From contig CM042965.1 of the NCBI GenBank assembly GCA_023678885.1, positions 34,887,777-34,951,776 of the forward strand: a DNA stretch of 64,000 nt. Reading direction: 5' to 3'. The notes under the pieces were generated by a model, which saw only the letters and a list, made by a program, of their open reading frames with translations, was not told the origin of the DNA and searched no databases. Shown one piece after another: positions 1 through 11,390 of this stretch. The position numbers and the translations under genes were made by a program. Position 1 is the first letter of the stretch; each line of letters starts with the position of its first letter. Origin of the DNA: Pogostemon cablin. Its lineage: Eukaryota > Streptophyta > Magnoliopsida > Lamiales > Lamiaceae.

Positions 1-980
1 GTGAGAGGTGAAGACACCCTCATAAATGTCCTGCATTCTGATTGGTCCAGAGTTATTTGGGCCATGTCCTGCGGGCTTGGGCCTCCACTTGTTTGGGCTG
101 TAATCAGGCCTATTTTATTTGGGCCTGATTTAATTTGTATGGGCTTGTTTGACTTCAGTCAGACCTCCTTTAATTTGGGGCTTATTTGACTTGGGTCAGG
201 CCTCATTTAATTTGGGGCTTATTTGACTTGGGTCAGGCCTCCTTTAATTTAAGCTCCATTTAATTTGTTGAGCCCAAATTATTTATTAATTTACTTTAGG
301 AATTAATTTATTTAAATTCCAAAATAAATTAGTATTTAATTAATAAAATCCACATGTCGTCATTTAATTGGACCGTAAATTTTAATTGCTTACAGATTGC
401 ATAGTTAAAAATAAATATGCATGCCAAATATACCATAAAATATACTCCATATGCCAATTTAATAAAATAATTTTTTACACATTGTCGTTCGATAACTCAT
501 TGAAAATATTTTAGACCGAACCGTCGTTCGATAACTTGTGTTAGTTGGTATATGTATATCGAATCGTCATTCAATACAAGTGTTAGTATATTTAAAATAT
601 TTTTAGTACCGAACCGTCACCCGATAACTTGTGTTAGTTGGTATATGTGCACCGAGTCATCACCCGTACAAATGTTAGTAGGAAAATATTTGTCATCTAA
701 CTAAAAACACACATGACATATAACATGACATATAAGTAACACATATTACATCTTAACATAACAATCATGACATAAAAGTTGCACTCGGTGAAGAGTGAAA
801 GTTACCATACCTTAAACTTTCCAGGGAATAGTACGTTTGACTAGACTTGCTCTTGGGTATCAGGTATGCCTACAAGGGTGTACCAAACTGAGTTCTAGTT
901 ATAATAATAATTCCTGTTACTAAAACTAAATTTCTAATATTATTATATAATTAAAATAAACTAATTATTAACTTAAGAAT
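1..980. repeat. LTR-like or retroelement 5' region with GGGCC-rich segment
   Basis: Positions 1-260 contain many GGGCC/GGGCT words separated by AT-rich spacers, including a direct repeat near 150-245 built on a TTTGGGGCTTATTTGACTTG-like unit. From 260 to 480 the sequence is AT-rich. A 93-bp unit starting with CCGAACCGTC is present twice (about 516-608 and 609-700), with a partial third copy at 480. No convincing coding frame is seen. The 62-codon frame at 1-189 looks accidental. The right end of the window (63430-64000) has a similar layout in the opposite orientation, so this may be part of an LTR retrotransposon, but no LTR boundary is visible. Confidence 0.4.
516..700. repeat. 93-bp tandem duplication
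   Basis: Two diverged copies of a 93-bp unit contain the words GATAACTTGTGTTAGTTGG and TACAA(A/G)TGTTAGTA. Part of a third copy precedes them at about 480-500. Confidence 0.75.
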
Positions 981-1722
981 ATATAAATAATGGGAAAAAT
1001 ACATTTTTGATCCCGTACGAAAGATCTCATTTCACTTTTGGTCCCTAACCTTTTTTTTGTCCCAAAAGTTACAGTTTTAGTCCTATTCGTTAATATTTGG
1101 ATGGAAAACGTTAACTTTTTTTAAAAAAAAAAATTTAAAAAAACGTTAACTAAAAAAATCAAGTAAAATTAAAAATAAATATATTCAATCTCAGCAATCA
1201 ATATTAACCTCTCCTCCCGACCACCATTCCACCCCTTCATCTTCTCAATCCATGGCTTCTCAATTCTCCCCACCTTCTCAATCAATAAAAAAAAATCAGA
1301 TTCTCATCTAATCCATAGCTTCTCCCCACCTTCTAAATCAATCAGTAAAAGGCAGATCTGTGGTGGTGGTGGAGATGAACAATAGTTCTGTGGTGTTGGA
1401 TTGCGGACCTCGACCGTAGCAGGAACGGCACATTGCGACGGCGAACCTCAGATCTGTCGGCAAATTTGGTGAACGAGTCATCGAAAAATGCTAGGTCCCG
1501 ACACATAGACGTCAAATTCGCCGAAAAGGAAGAAGATTTGATGTCGTTGCCAATAAAAAATTGTGGATCAGAACGACCGGCGGTTTGGAAGTGGCGGCGG
1601 GAGGTTTGGGTGGCTCCGGTGATGGTGGCAGCTCCGATGATCCCAACCTCTCTCTCTTCCTTTTTTTTAGTTCAAGATAGCACACAGGAATTGGGGAGAA
1701 ACAAAAAAAAGCGTTATAGATT

Positions 1723-1845
1723 CATAAGACCTTGTTTGGATGGATCCAATCCGAACAAGCCCAGGGCAACGCCACCCTCTTCATCTTCAAATTCTTCGGC
1801 CACAACGACCTCATGTCCTTCATCGCCACCGTGTCGGAAAACTAA
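1723..1845 (+). pseudogene. Captured fragment of a class II LOB-domain (LBD) gene
   Basis: The frame 1741-1845 translates as WIQSEQAQGNAT, then LFIFKFFGHNDLMSFIA, then TVSEN and a TAA stop at 1843. Just upstream, 1723-1736 gives IRPCL in a frame offset by one base. Class II LOB-domain transcription factors (the LBD37-42 group) carry a RPCLQWI..AQG.AT.F.AKFFGR.GLMSFI block, and the match follows it closely once the one-base loss near 1738 is allowed for. The N-terminal zinc-binding cysteines and the C-terminal half of the domain are absent. This is a captured exon piece, not a working gene, and its frame is already broken. Confidence 0.75.
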
Positions 1846-2322
1846 CAACCAGGTGAGCGGTGAGCGGAATTTGGGATTTCAAAGGCACTAGGGTTTCGAA
1901 AAAAAAGGAGAAAGTAAAATGATTGTGATTCAAACTGTTCAACTGTAGTATGGTGAGGGAATTGGGTTCGTTAGAGGCGGCACTGTCGTGGTAGTGGATT
2001 AAACATCGCTGGAAGTGGCAGTTATTCTTTTAATTCTGGCGCCGCCTACCGCCACCGACATCGCCGAAAATTTGTAACTGTTGTTTGAGATTTGGATTGG
2101 AGAGAGGGGGTAGGTTGAAGATTGATACAGGGGATGAGGGATGAAATTATGGTTAAAAAAATAAAAAATTAAGATGGATTTAAATTTAAAAAAATTATGT
2201 AATGGCCACATCAGCAATCTGTTAGTTTGGTTGACGGAATTTTGAACATAAACTAACGGGACCAAAAATATAGTGAAAATGATTAAAAGTGAAATGAGAT
2301 CTTTCATGACACAAAAAATGTA

Positions 2323-2549
2323 CTCCCTCCGTCCCAGGCTAAGAGTCTCATTTGTTTTTGGGCACGTGGATTAAGGAGTATTATTATTTAATGTGTAGTG
2401 GGTAGTTGTATTAGTGGGTGTGGGGGCCCCATGTTTTAAATGTATTAGTGGGTGTGGGTGGGTCCCATGTGTCCAAAAAAGGAAATGAGACTCTTTGGGT
2501 GGGACGACCAAAATGGTAAAATGGCCCTCTTAACCTGGGACGGAGGGAG
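2323..2549. mobile_element. Stowaway-type (Tc1/mariner) MITE
   Basis: It starts CTCCCTCCGTCCCAGG and ends with the inverse, CCTGGGACGGAGGGAG, with TA duplicated on both sides (2321-2322, 2550-2551). Extended arms also pair (AAGAGTCTCATTT against AAATGAGACTCTT). It sits within the right terminal repeat of the Mutator-like element, so it is the younger insertion. Confidence 0.9.
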
Positions 2550-2570
2550 TATTTTTTTCCTATAAATAAT

Positions 2571-2824
2571 TAATCGTCAAATAAAATGAATTAAAATAAA
2601 ATAATAAATAGAAATACATACTTTAAAATTTTAAAAATAATAATTTAACAATCACAGTTTACAACTTTAGTAATAAATCGTAATATTAAGAATATGGATA
2701 CAAATAACATTAATTTTATTAAAAACGGATATTAAATAAAGATTTTATACCTAAAATAATAATAGTAGTAAAATTATAATTAATATTTAAAAAGAATTAA
2801 ATTAAATGAAAAAGAAATAAATAT

Positions 2825-2923
<99 letters not shown>

Positions 2924-3334
2924 TATATATACTAATTGTAAATACGCTGCTATAAATAACTTTTAAAAAGTATAAGGTATGGTGACGTGGTTAATTGTCG
3001 TATTTTTTATTTTAATTTCATATATATAATCTTTCTATTTTTATTTGTTTATTATTATTTTATTATTCATGTATATTTATAAATTAAATACCACTTATAT
3101 AATTTTTGATTGGTTATAAATAGATAATTAAATCAATTAATAATAATAATAACTTTAATCATATTTTTTGATTGGTTATGAATAAATATTTTTATTTTTT
3201 TATTTAATATCACATATAATCTTTCTATTTATTTAATTATTATTATATTATTAATGTAAATCTTTATATTTAGAATTAGAAAGTAAATCTTAAAATGATA
3301 AATAAATCAAAAATAACAAAATTTTTGTATTAAA
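2571..3334. other. AT-rich intergenic DNA without a gene
   Basis: Very AT-rich sequence with short stop-riddled frames. It holds the TA microsatellite at 2828-2921 and nothing else recognisable. Confidence 0.7.
2828..2921. repeat. (TA)n microsatellite, about 47 units
   Basis: Nearly perfect alternating TA for about 94 bp. Confidence 0.98.
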
Positions 3335-3343
3335 TTATTATAA

Positions 3344-3738
3344 GGCAAAAACTCCTGTGCACCCGGGCGCACGGACCACATTCCGATCGCCTTTAAAATT
3401 TTGTGTTAAATTGTATACTCTTTATTATATAGATGTGTACTCTTTATTTTCTAAAAAAAATTATTATGTGTATCTGGGCGCATGAACAACACTCTGTGCG
3501 CCTTTAGAATTTTGTGTTAAATTGTATACCTTTTAGTATAAAAATGTGTACCCTTTATTTTCTAAAGAAAAAAAATATTAATGAAAAGTGTATACCCTTT
3601 AGAACAAAATGGTGTACCTTTTATTAATTAAAGTATATATCCTTTAGACTAAAACAATGTACCCTTACCCATAATATTAAATTTCTAAAGGCGCACGGAA
3701 TGTGTTCCCATGCGCCCGGACACACGCAAGCCTCACTC
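3344..3738. mobile_element. MULE-type MITE, family A, copy 1
   Basis: A 395-bp element flanked by a perfect 9-bp target duplication, TTATTATAA (3335-3343, 3739-3747). Both ends carry a GTGCACCCGGGCGCACGG-like inverted terminal block, followed inward by GCCTTTA.AATTT. The interior is AT-rich, with repeated TATACCCTTT/GTACCCTT words and no coding capacity. It matches 16188-16571 in inverted orientation. The 9-bp duplication points to Mutator-type mobilisation. Confidence 0.85.
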
Positions 3739-3825
3739 TTATTATAATATGCATTTAATATTGAATTATCTAATTAATTTTCTTATAAAATATAATGAAT
3801 CCTTATATATTATGCGGTAATATGT

Positions 3826-3830
<5 letters not shown>

Positions 3831-3879
<49 letters not shown>
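3831..3879. repeat. (AT)n microsatellite
   Basis: About 24 AT units, uninterrupted. Confidence 0.97.
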
Positions 3880-3883
<4 letters not shown>

Positions 3884-4470
3884 CAGAGGCGTGAATGCGT
3901 AAGTGCGTTGACTTGCTATTCAATTTCGAAATTTACATATTATATTTATTGTTATTATTATTATTAATATATATTTTTATAAATTACAGTCAAGTCCTGC
4001 ATTATATTAAATTCTCATTTAAATTTACCTTAAATTTTAACCTTATTACAGAATTACTCAGTTATAGAACTCCGTTTAAAAATTCAAAAGTACTTATGGA
4101 GTCCTCGCAAGACGAGAATCATATGCATACTAATTTTCATGAAAATAACGAAGTTTAAAGGGAACAAAATTTTAACTCGAAGTGGGTTTCTTCCCATCTT
4201 CTTCATTTCATGTCTAAACTCAAAACTAATTATATGTTTGTGATCCTCGTGAGGAGTGCTTCAAAATGGTCTATAATATCAAAGTTATATCACACCGAAA
4301 CAAAATATGCCATTAAAGGGATAAAAACTTCGACGGAGCTTATCTAACTCAAATAACATCTATTTTATAAAAGAATTATATATATATGATCTACGCATCG
4401 AGACGATCATTTCCGTATATAATATGATAAGAACTAACAAAAGAGCAAGTTATATAAAAAGCAGTGAGTG

Positions 4471-4508
<38 letters not shown>

Positions 4509-6177
4509 TACTCAACTCACGTCTTATGGCTTCCCCATAACTCACCCGTAACTATCAGTGAAAAAGTAGTTATATATATACGAAAGATAATTTGTTAATT
4601 AGTAAGATAAAACTTACTATGCAATCTAATCATATCTATCAACTTAATACCAAGTTTAACTCCACATCAGACAATCCAAACTAGATAAGCTTCTAATTTC
4701 AATATAATATTATATATATTCAATTATATATAAATAAATATATTATTATTATTATTGTGGATATTACACACTAAACCATGTTTTCACCTTATTCTTTAGT
4801 ATATATGAAAAATTACTCTTTAGAGACTTGAACTATTACTTTTTTAAATTAAGAAATTACTCTTTAAAGACATGAATTATTATTTTTGTATGTAAAAAAT
4901 TATTACTCTCATTTCAAAAAATAATTTTTTATGTACTAAAAAGGTAATTTTAAAAAAATAAGATAAACATATAAATCATAGGAGTATTATTCTTTATAAA
5001 ATACTACTGTATATGAAAAACGATATACTGCAAATAAAACAAAACAAAACAATATTATCTTGAGAAATTCTAACAGAAGACTTGCTGATAATATTTTAAA
5101 GAATCATTTCATATGACATTTTCTATTTTCCTCTTTTTCCATGTTCAATATTCATCACTTTTTTCCTTTTTTTTACAAGACTACATTTGAACTTGAAAAT
5201 GAATTCAAGAAGACGTGATTGTTTATTAGTTAGATCTCGCCGCAAAATTGGTTGGACAGGTCCAATCAAATTTTGAATTTTTTTATACTTTTTTTTATAT
5301 ATTATTTCACTTTCTCTTTTATTTATTTAAATTTAAAATATATTTAAATTTAGAATTAAATTACGATATTAATTGAATATTATGCAATAAAACTATATAT
5401 GAATTATAAATTATAAACTATAAATATTTTATTTGATTATATTTTTATTTAGATTGATTTTTTTTATAAAATAATTTTGGTGATTGAATATTTTTTAAAT
5501 AAAATTGATGGTTTTATAAAATATAATTGAAAATATGTAGATTTAATCTTTCGTTAAATCTATGGTTTCAACTGGTTGAACTGATCCAATTAATTGAATC
5601 TTAAACCGCTGTCTCTACCAGTTCAATTTCCGGATAAATTATAACAACACTGGCAGAAAAATTGCTATTTTAGATGAACGAAAATTAATTTTTGGATAAT
5701 ATTTGCGTGAGATCGTTTTTATGGTTTTTTTTATACCTCTTATCAAAATTACTATCACTTTTTATTCAAAATATTTATTTTTATTTATTTTATAAATTAT
5801 TTATAAAATAATTTATTATATATTTTTTTTATTAATTCGAATATCACTTTTTATCCATGAAATAATTCATTATATTATTATATTTTTTTATTAATTTGAA
5901 TATTTCGATAATATGTTAATCAATATGCCACAATCTTTTGTTTCTAAAATTTCAATTTGGATTCTTAGAATTCTATTGTTGTCGTCGTTAAATATCACAC
6001 CGGATTTTCTGCGTCATTTCAGTGCATCATCTTCTGTGCCACACGTTAAGTGATTGACACGTAAGAGGGGGAAATAAACTCAACCATTACCCCTAGGGTT
6101 TAAGGATTAGGGTATAGTTTCTCTTTCGGTGTGGTACAGGAGATAATGTACCAAATGACACAGAGAATCCGAACTGG

Positions 6178-6178
<1 letters not shown>
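3880..6178. other. Non-genic AT-rich sequence, probably old repeats
   Basis: No supported gene. The 87-codon frame at 3895-4158 is AT-driven and has no recognisable domain. A poly-A/TA tract lies at 4471-4510. 5220-5645 includes GGTTCAAC-like words common in old plant retroelements, but without usable boundaries. Confidence 0.55.

Positions 6179-6244
<66 letters not shown>
6179..6244. repeat. (TA)n microsatellite
   Basis: About 33 TA units. Overlapping minus-strand frames that encode runs of alternating Tyr and Ile are artefacts of this tract. Confidence 0.97.
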
Positions 6245-6247
<3 letters not shown>

Positions 6248-7020
6248 GGTTGAAAAACGAGTTTTTTGTTGACTTATAAAAATCCAAAAAAGTAGTCGTT
6301 TCAGTTCGGACACATATAATATAGTAGTCATTTTTAGACCTCAATGTAGTATACATATAATATATCTGGACAAAAATATTGTATGGGACAATTTCACAGA
6401 TCGTAGATTAACAAAACGGATAAACTTAATGTTTTATAATATAAAGCACCCTTCATGTTTGCTTTTAGTATTTAGATTAAAAATATAATATTTTAAGGTG
6501 TAACGGATTGTAAGATAAGTATAATATTTTAATGTATAGTAAATAAATATATTAAGTTATATGTGAGCCTACATAAATATATTAATTAATGAGTTTCATA
6601 AAATGTATACTTTGTTTTCAAACAAACTAAATAATAATATGTATACTTGTTCAAGGATAATGGAGGGAGTAATAACTATTTAATGAGTTACTCTCTTGTG
6701 AGACTGGTATGAGACGGGTCAACCCATTATTAAAGTATGCTTATTGTATAGATAAAGTATGCTTATTTATAGTTAAAGTATGTCAATAATAAATCAAATT
6801 ATAACACACTAAAATCATACTTTAATGCATAATTCAACATACTTTAAAAAACATACTTTAACAACCATTAAACATACTTTATCTAAATAATTGACATACT
6901 TTAACACGTCTCACAAATCGTCTTAAGTAAGTAACGTCTCACAAAAGAATTTATCCTATTTAATTAAAATATTTCGAAAAATACATCTATCACGTGTTAG
7001 AAATATAACCATTTATTTTA

Positions 7021-7275
7021 GGGTTAATTGCAAAAAAAAATCATGAACTTTACACATATTGCAAATTAATCCTCAATTTTGAGAAATTGCGAAAAAAAAT
7101 CACCACCTTTAAGTATTGTTGCAAAGTAAACTCAATTTGTGACTAAAAGTAGAGTTTTTTTGGATTTATTTTGCAACAATACTTAAAAGTTGTGGTTTTT
7201 TTTTTTGCAATTTCTCAAAATTGAGGATTAATTTGCAATAGATGCAAAGTTCGTGTTTTTTTTTGTAATTAACCC
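7021..7275. mobile_element. Foldback MULE-type MITE with 9-bp TSD
   Basis: The 255-bp element is almost entirely one inverted repeat. It begins GGGTTAATTGCAAAAAA and ends with the inverse AATTAACCC. Each arm repeats AATCCTCAATTTTGAGAAATT or its complement. A perfect 9-bp duplication, TTTATTTTA, flanks it (7012-7020, 7276-7284). There is no coding capacity. Confidence 0.9.
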
Positions 7276-7436
7276 TTTATTTTATGGGATTGCATTTCTT
7301 ATTTCATAATTTGAGTTTTATTGGTGTTTCATAATATTTAAAAATAAAAATACATCCTATAAATAAATATTAAACCTAAGAATATTGATGTTGATATAAA
7401 ATACTATAATGAAACATGTCATTTATTTAAAACATA

Positions 7437-7709
7437 CTCTCTCCGTCCCATAAACAAATTCACACTTTCTATTTTTATTCGTCCCATAAATAAATTCACA
7501 CCCCCAAATAAGGAAATACACACAAATCAATAACCTCACAATACACTTTAATTTAAAAAATGTCATCCATTTACAACTCACATAACTTACTTTATAATTT
7601 ATTTATTATCTGTAAATACAAAACTACCCCTAAAAGGAAAGTAAAAAATAATTTTTTCTTAAACTTCGTATCTACCATAACTGAGAACTTCTTTTTGGGA
7701 CCGAAGGAG
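7437..7709. mobile_element. Stowaway-type MITE
   Basis: It starts CTCTCTCCGTCCCATAAAC and ends TTTTTGGGACCGAAGGAG. TA is duplicated at 7435-7436 and 7710-7711. The arms match those of the element at 19778-20084, including a shared TTTCTTAAACTTCGTATCTACC block near the right end. Confidence 0.85.
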
Positions 7710-7711
7710 TA

Positions 7712-8780
7712 TATAATAAGATGAATCACAGTATTGAAATAGATAGATCCGTTGCTTGTTCTGAGTTTCTCTCCCCGTTTTAAATTTTTAGAAGCATTAC
7801 AGAAGGTTTTTGGGTTGGCCACCAATCTCAAATTTATTACCACGCATGGGAAATACCTCTATTGCCCTACTCATTTTACACTTGCCATTTATTTTAAACT
7901 TTTTTTTTAAATGTACTTTTTTTTTCTTTTACAACGCATGCATAATTGTATATTGCCAATAAATTATGTATTGTCTAATTGTATGTTTTAATTGATTCAA
8001 TTTTGTTAACTATATACGTATAATTATTGTATTATCGAATATTGTATATTTCCAATAAATTATGTATTGTCTAATTATATATGTTTTGATTCAATTTATT
8101 GTGAACTATATATGCATACTTATTGTATTATTAAATTATTAATTATAGATTTATTACAATAAGGTACACATTTTAAAATTTAATTACTTTTAAATACAAT
8201 GAAAATAAGGAAATGCTATCAACTACACATTACTTTTAAATACAATGAAAATAAGGAAGCACTATCAACTAAACAAATTCATAGAAAAAGAATTACCCCT
8301 ATGCAGTTGCACATTTTTTTTATAAGGTTTTTGCGCATTCCATTGTTGTACAATTTTTTCTGTACATTTTTTTTAACATTGAATTGTTGCACGTCAATAA
8401 TTATAAATGTTGCTTTATTATCATATAAATAAATTATTAGTACTATATAAGGCATAAAATTGTGAAAAAAAAAACGTGAAAAAAAATTATGTAAAAAATG
8501 TGCATAAAAAATGTGAAAACACATCAAGATAATTATGACATATTACAAATTATGTAGTTTAAAATAATAATATTATATGCTTGTACCTTAGACTAATTAT
8601 AAATTATTTTGTGTATAGATTTGAACTGGTGACACGAGGATTCTCTGTCTTTATGAATTTTTTATTATGTAGGGTATTTCAAACAGCCGCGAACCTAAGA
8701 ATATAATTACGATTTATTAAAATATTATATTAATATATATATTTTAGTTAACATAATGAAAGTGACTACCCTATAACCGG
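7712..8780. other. Non-genic AT-rich sequence
   Basis: Nothing coding is supported. A direct duplication built on ACTTTTAAATACAATGAAAA occurs near 8187-8250, and a TATTGTCTAATT-type word recurs near 7960 and 8060. Confidence 0.6.
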
Positions 8781-9092
8781 TCCTACCAATTATTTGGTAG
8801 AACCGGATCCCAATTCACATTCAATAAGAAATCTAACGGGTTTTCTGGTTATCTGGATCTTACCTTTCTCTTCCTCTCTTATCGCCACCATTCTCTTTCC
8901 CTCTCATCACTCGCCTTCTTCTCTTTTTGATTTCACACTATTTAATCTGGCAGAGCAAATATTCTTCCAATTCTAGTCTATTCCATTCTAGTCTTTGCCT
9001 TTAGTTATTTTCTCCCGAACCCCGCCGAGGTTATCATCTGCTTCAGAGCAATCAGATTTTGGGCGTCGCCGCTGCACGCTTTATCGGATTTC

Positions 9093-9935
9093 ATGGAAGC
9101 AGTTTGCAGAGATAGAATCAACGAGGATAGGCTTCGAAAAGCAGTGAATGCCCTCCTCAAATGGAAGAAGAAGCAATTACTGCATCAACAAGAAGCAGAA
9201 GCAGAAGGCGATGATTTCGTATACCTTTCTGTTCCCCATCGAATCCCCCTCCGCCACTCTCTCCTCTCCCAAGATTATTCCACCTTAAATTCCTGTCTAA
9301 TCGTCGACGGAAAGAGAGTCACCTCCAAATCAGCCCACAAGGCATTTCCTTCGTCAAACAAGTTTTGAAGCTGTCGAAACTCAAGTCCGATTACAAGTCT
9401 TTTGATTCGAAGAGGAATCTATATGATTCCTTCGTCGTGTTCTTCGCCGCCAAGTGGGTAGTTCCTTTGCTCCCTGAGGTTTTGGGTAGGGTTTTCTACA
9501 AGAAGAGGAGAAAAATTCCAGTGCCTGTGGATTTGAGTGTGGATGGTAGTAATTGGAAGGAGGAGATTGAAAGGGCCTGCAAATCGAGCTTGTTGTGTTT
9601 GGGTAGTGGGACTTGCAGTGTGGTGAGAGTGGGGAGGTGGGGTGTCATAGAGGGTGAAGCAATCATGGAGAATGTATTAGAAGCTATTGATAGGGTGCTT
9701 CAGATTGTTCCCAAGAAATAGGGTGGAATACAATGCTTCCACTTGAAGTTTTTTGATTCTCTGGCACTGCCTATTTACGAGCATCAGAGCACATTGATTC
9801 CCGGAAGAAATGATCTAAATCAAAAGGGTGTTGATGTATCTAGCTTGGTTAGAACGAAGAGGAAGAGGTCTGAACTGGTAGATGATTCTAGCTGAAAGAA
9901 GAGATGCTGTGAGAAGAAACAGTTGCGGGAAAATT
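9093..9935 (+). pseudogene. Ribosomal-L1-domain protein (RSL1D1-like) pseudogene
   Basis: The first frame (9093-9368) starts MEAVCRDRINEDRLRKAV, with an ALLKWKKKQ helix and a DDFVYLSVPHRIPLRH segment. It ends at a frameshift near 9341. Reading resumes one frame over as ISFVKQVLKLSKLKSDYK, then FDSKRNLYDSFVVFFAAK, WVVPLLPEVLGR and IPVPVDLS. It then reads GTCSVVRVGR and ENVLEAIDRVLQIVPKK, where a TAG at 9719 replaces a Trp codon. The same frame continues GGIQCFHLKFFDSLALPIYE up to about 9870 and ends in a Lys/Arg-rich tail. This order matches the plant nucleolar ribosomal-L1-domain proteins (RSL1D1 family), which bind RNA and act in ribosome biogenesis. With one frameshift and two or more stops it is a recent pseudogene, unless the frameshift is a sequencing error. 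No intron is apparent. Confidence 0.8.
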
Positions 9936-9949
9936 AGACACTGAATTTG

Positions 9950-10600
9950 TGAAATTTTTTGATGAAGAGTAGTTGAGGATTACACACCCAAACTATCATC
10001 ATTTAGAATTGAGGATCATCCCTTCTCTTGGTAACCATTACTATGGTATGAGTTGGTTATGTTTCCATTCCTACTTAAAAATTATTTTACTTGCCCTGGG
10101 ATTTTTGATGGCTTGATTTCATGAATGCAACTCTTGAATGCTTTAGTTTGGATTTGAAGTGGATTCTTGTTACAAGATGAATGACTATGTTGTTTTATGT
10201 GGCAGTTTTAATCATTCATTCAATGGATATTAAATTAGTGAAGCTTTTTGGCTCTTTACTAGCTTATTTTGTCTGCTTTAGATTTTCAATTGCATATCAA
10301 AAGTTGTAAGAGTGTAAGTTCTTGCACCTCCCAACCATCATCCTCTAATAATGGACGGTGAAGTTAGATTGAGGCAGGAGGGAACCTGGGGTTTAGAGTG
10401 GCAGGATGAGCCATAACTTTAAACTTAGAGATGAAGTTAGCATTAGGATTCATCTTCAGGTACTTTAAGAGTACTACTGCAATCTAATAATTAGCTTCTT
10501 TTAGAAATTAATCACCTGTTGGCTCTTATTGATTGATCAAACTATCTATTGCTTCTTTGAAAGCACGTGACACGTGTCATTCAGTGGTAAAATCTGAAGT
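9950..10600. other. 3' flank of the L1-domain pseudogene
   Basis: AT-biased sequence of intermediate complexity, likely the old 3' UTR and downstream region. No other gene is seen. Confidence 0.4.
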
Positions 10601-10605
10601 TTTCA

Positions 10606-11390
10606 CTCCGTCCCAAAATTGATTTTAAAAGACTTTATAATTAGAAAATAAAAGTCTCAAATCAAAAATTAATTTAATTCTTTATAAAGAGTAACCTAAT
10701 AAATTTCAAAGAGCAACCTAATTATTTTTATAGAGTAATCCAATTAATTCATTATAAAAAAGACTTTATTGTTTGAAAATCAGAGTCTCAAATGTAAGAG
10801 TAATTTAATTCATTATAAAGAGTAACATAATTATTTTTATAGGGTAATCCAATTAAGTCATTACAAAAAAGACTTTATTATTAGAAAATCAGAGTCTCAA
10901 ATCAAAGAGTAATTCAATTCATTATAAAGAGTAACCTAATAAATTTCAAAGAGTAACCTAATTTTTTTATAGAGTAGTCCAATTAATTCATTATAAAAGG
11001 AATTTATTGTTAGGAAATTGGAGTTTTAAATGAAAGAGTAATCAAATTCATTATAAAAAAAAGTAATTCAATTCATTATAAAGAGTAACCTAATAAATTC
11101 CAAATAGTAACCTAATTATTTTTATAGAGTAGTCCAACTAATTCATTATAAAAAAAGACTTTATTGTTAGAAAATAAGAGTCTTAAATGAAAGAGTATTT
11201 CAATCATTATAAAGAGTAATCTAATAAATTTCAAAGAGTAACATAATTATTTTTATAGAGTAATCAAATTCATTATAAAGGGTAACCTAATAATAACCTA
11301 ATTATTTTTATAGAGTAGTTTAATTTATTAATAATAACCTAAATTATTTTAAAGAGTAACCCAATTATTAAAAAAAAAGTAAATAATCGA
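10606..11390. repeat. Degenerate GAGTAACCTAAT array, block 1
   Basis: Dozens of diverged copies of AAAGAGTAACCTAATTAATTT-type words, alternating with TTTTTATAGAGTA(A/G)TCCAATTAA and ACTTTATTGTTAGAAAATCAGAGTC-type words. They form longer units of about 130 bp that recur at least five times (for example near 10615, 10760, 10870, 10990 and 11150). No coding frame is present. Confidence 0.85.

Larger units (their letters stand above)
992..2560. mobile_element. Mutator-like element carrying a gene fragment (Pack-MULE)
   Basis: The ends are inverted repeats: 1001-1039 matches the reverse complement of about 2285-2321, sharing the core GAAAGATCTCATTTCACTTTT. The left end starts GGGAAAAATA and the right end finishes TATTTTTTTCC. 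A 10-bp target duplication, TATAAATAAT, flanks the element at 982-991 and 2561-2570, within the 9-11 bp size typical of Mutator-like elements. The interior (about 1200-2130) is GC-richer than its surroundings, carries no recognisable transposase and includes a LOB-domain gene fragment. It is therefore non-autonomous. A Stowaway MITE is inserted at a TA inside its right terminal repeat. Confidence 0.85.

Noticed and set aside
1433..1891. 152-codon plus-strand frame as a gene
   Set aside because: It runs across several composition changes within the Pack-MULE and is out of frame with the only recognisable domain (LOB). It is a chance frame.
1999..2307. 102-codon minus-strand frame
   Set aside because: Composed of terminal-repeat and low-complexity sequence, with no domain.
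6090..6115. CCCTAGGGTTTAAGGATTAGGG as an interstitial telomere repeat
   Set aside because: Only about three imperfect TTTAGGG-like words. It could be a promoter telo-box or chance, and there is no array.
6093..6356. Minus-strand frames of 87 and 74 codons
   Set aside because: They consist mainly of alternating Tyr and Ile encoded by the TA microsatellite.
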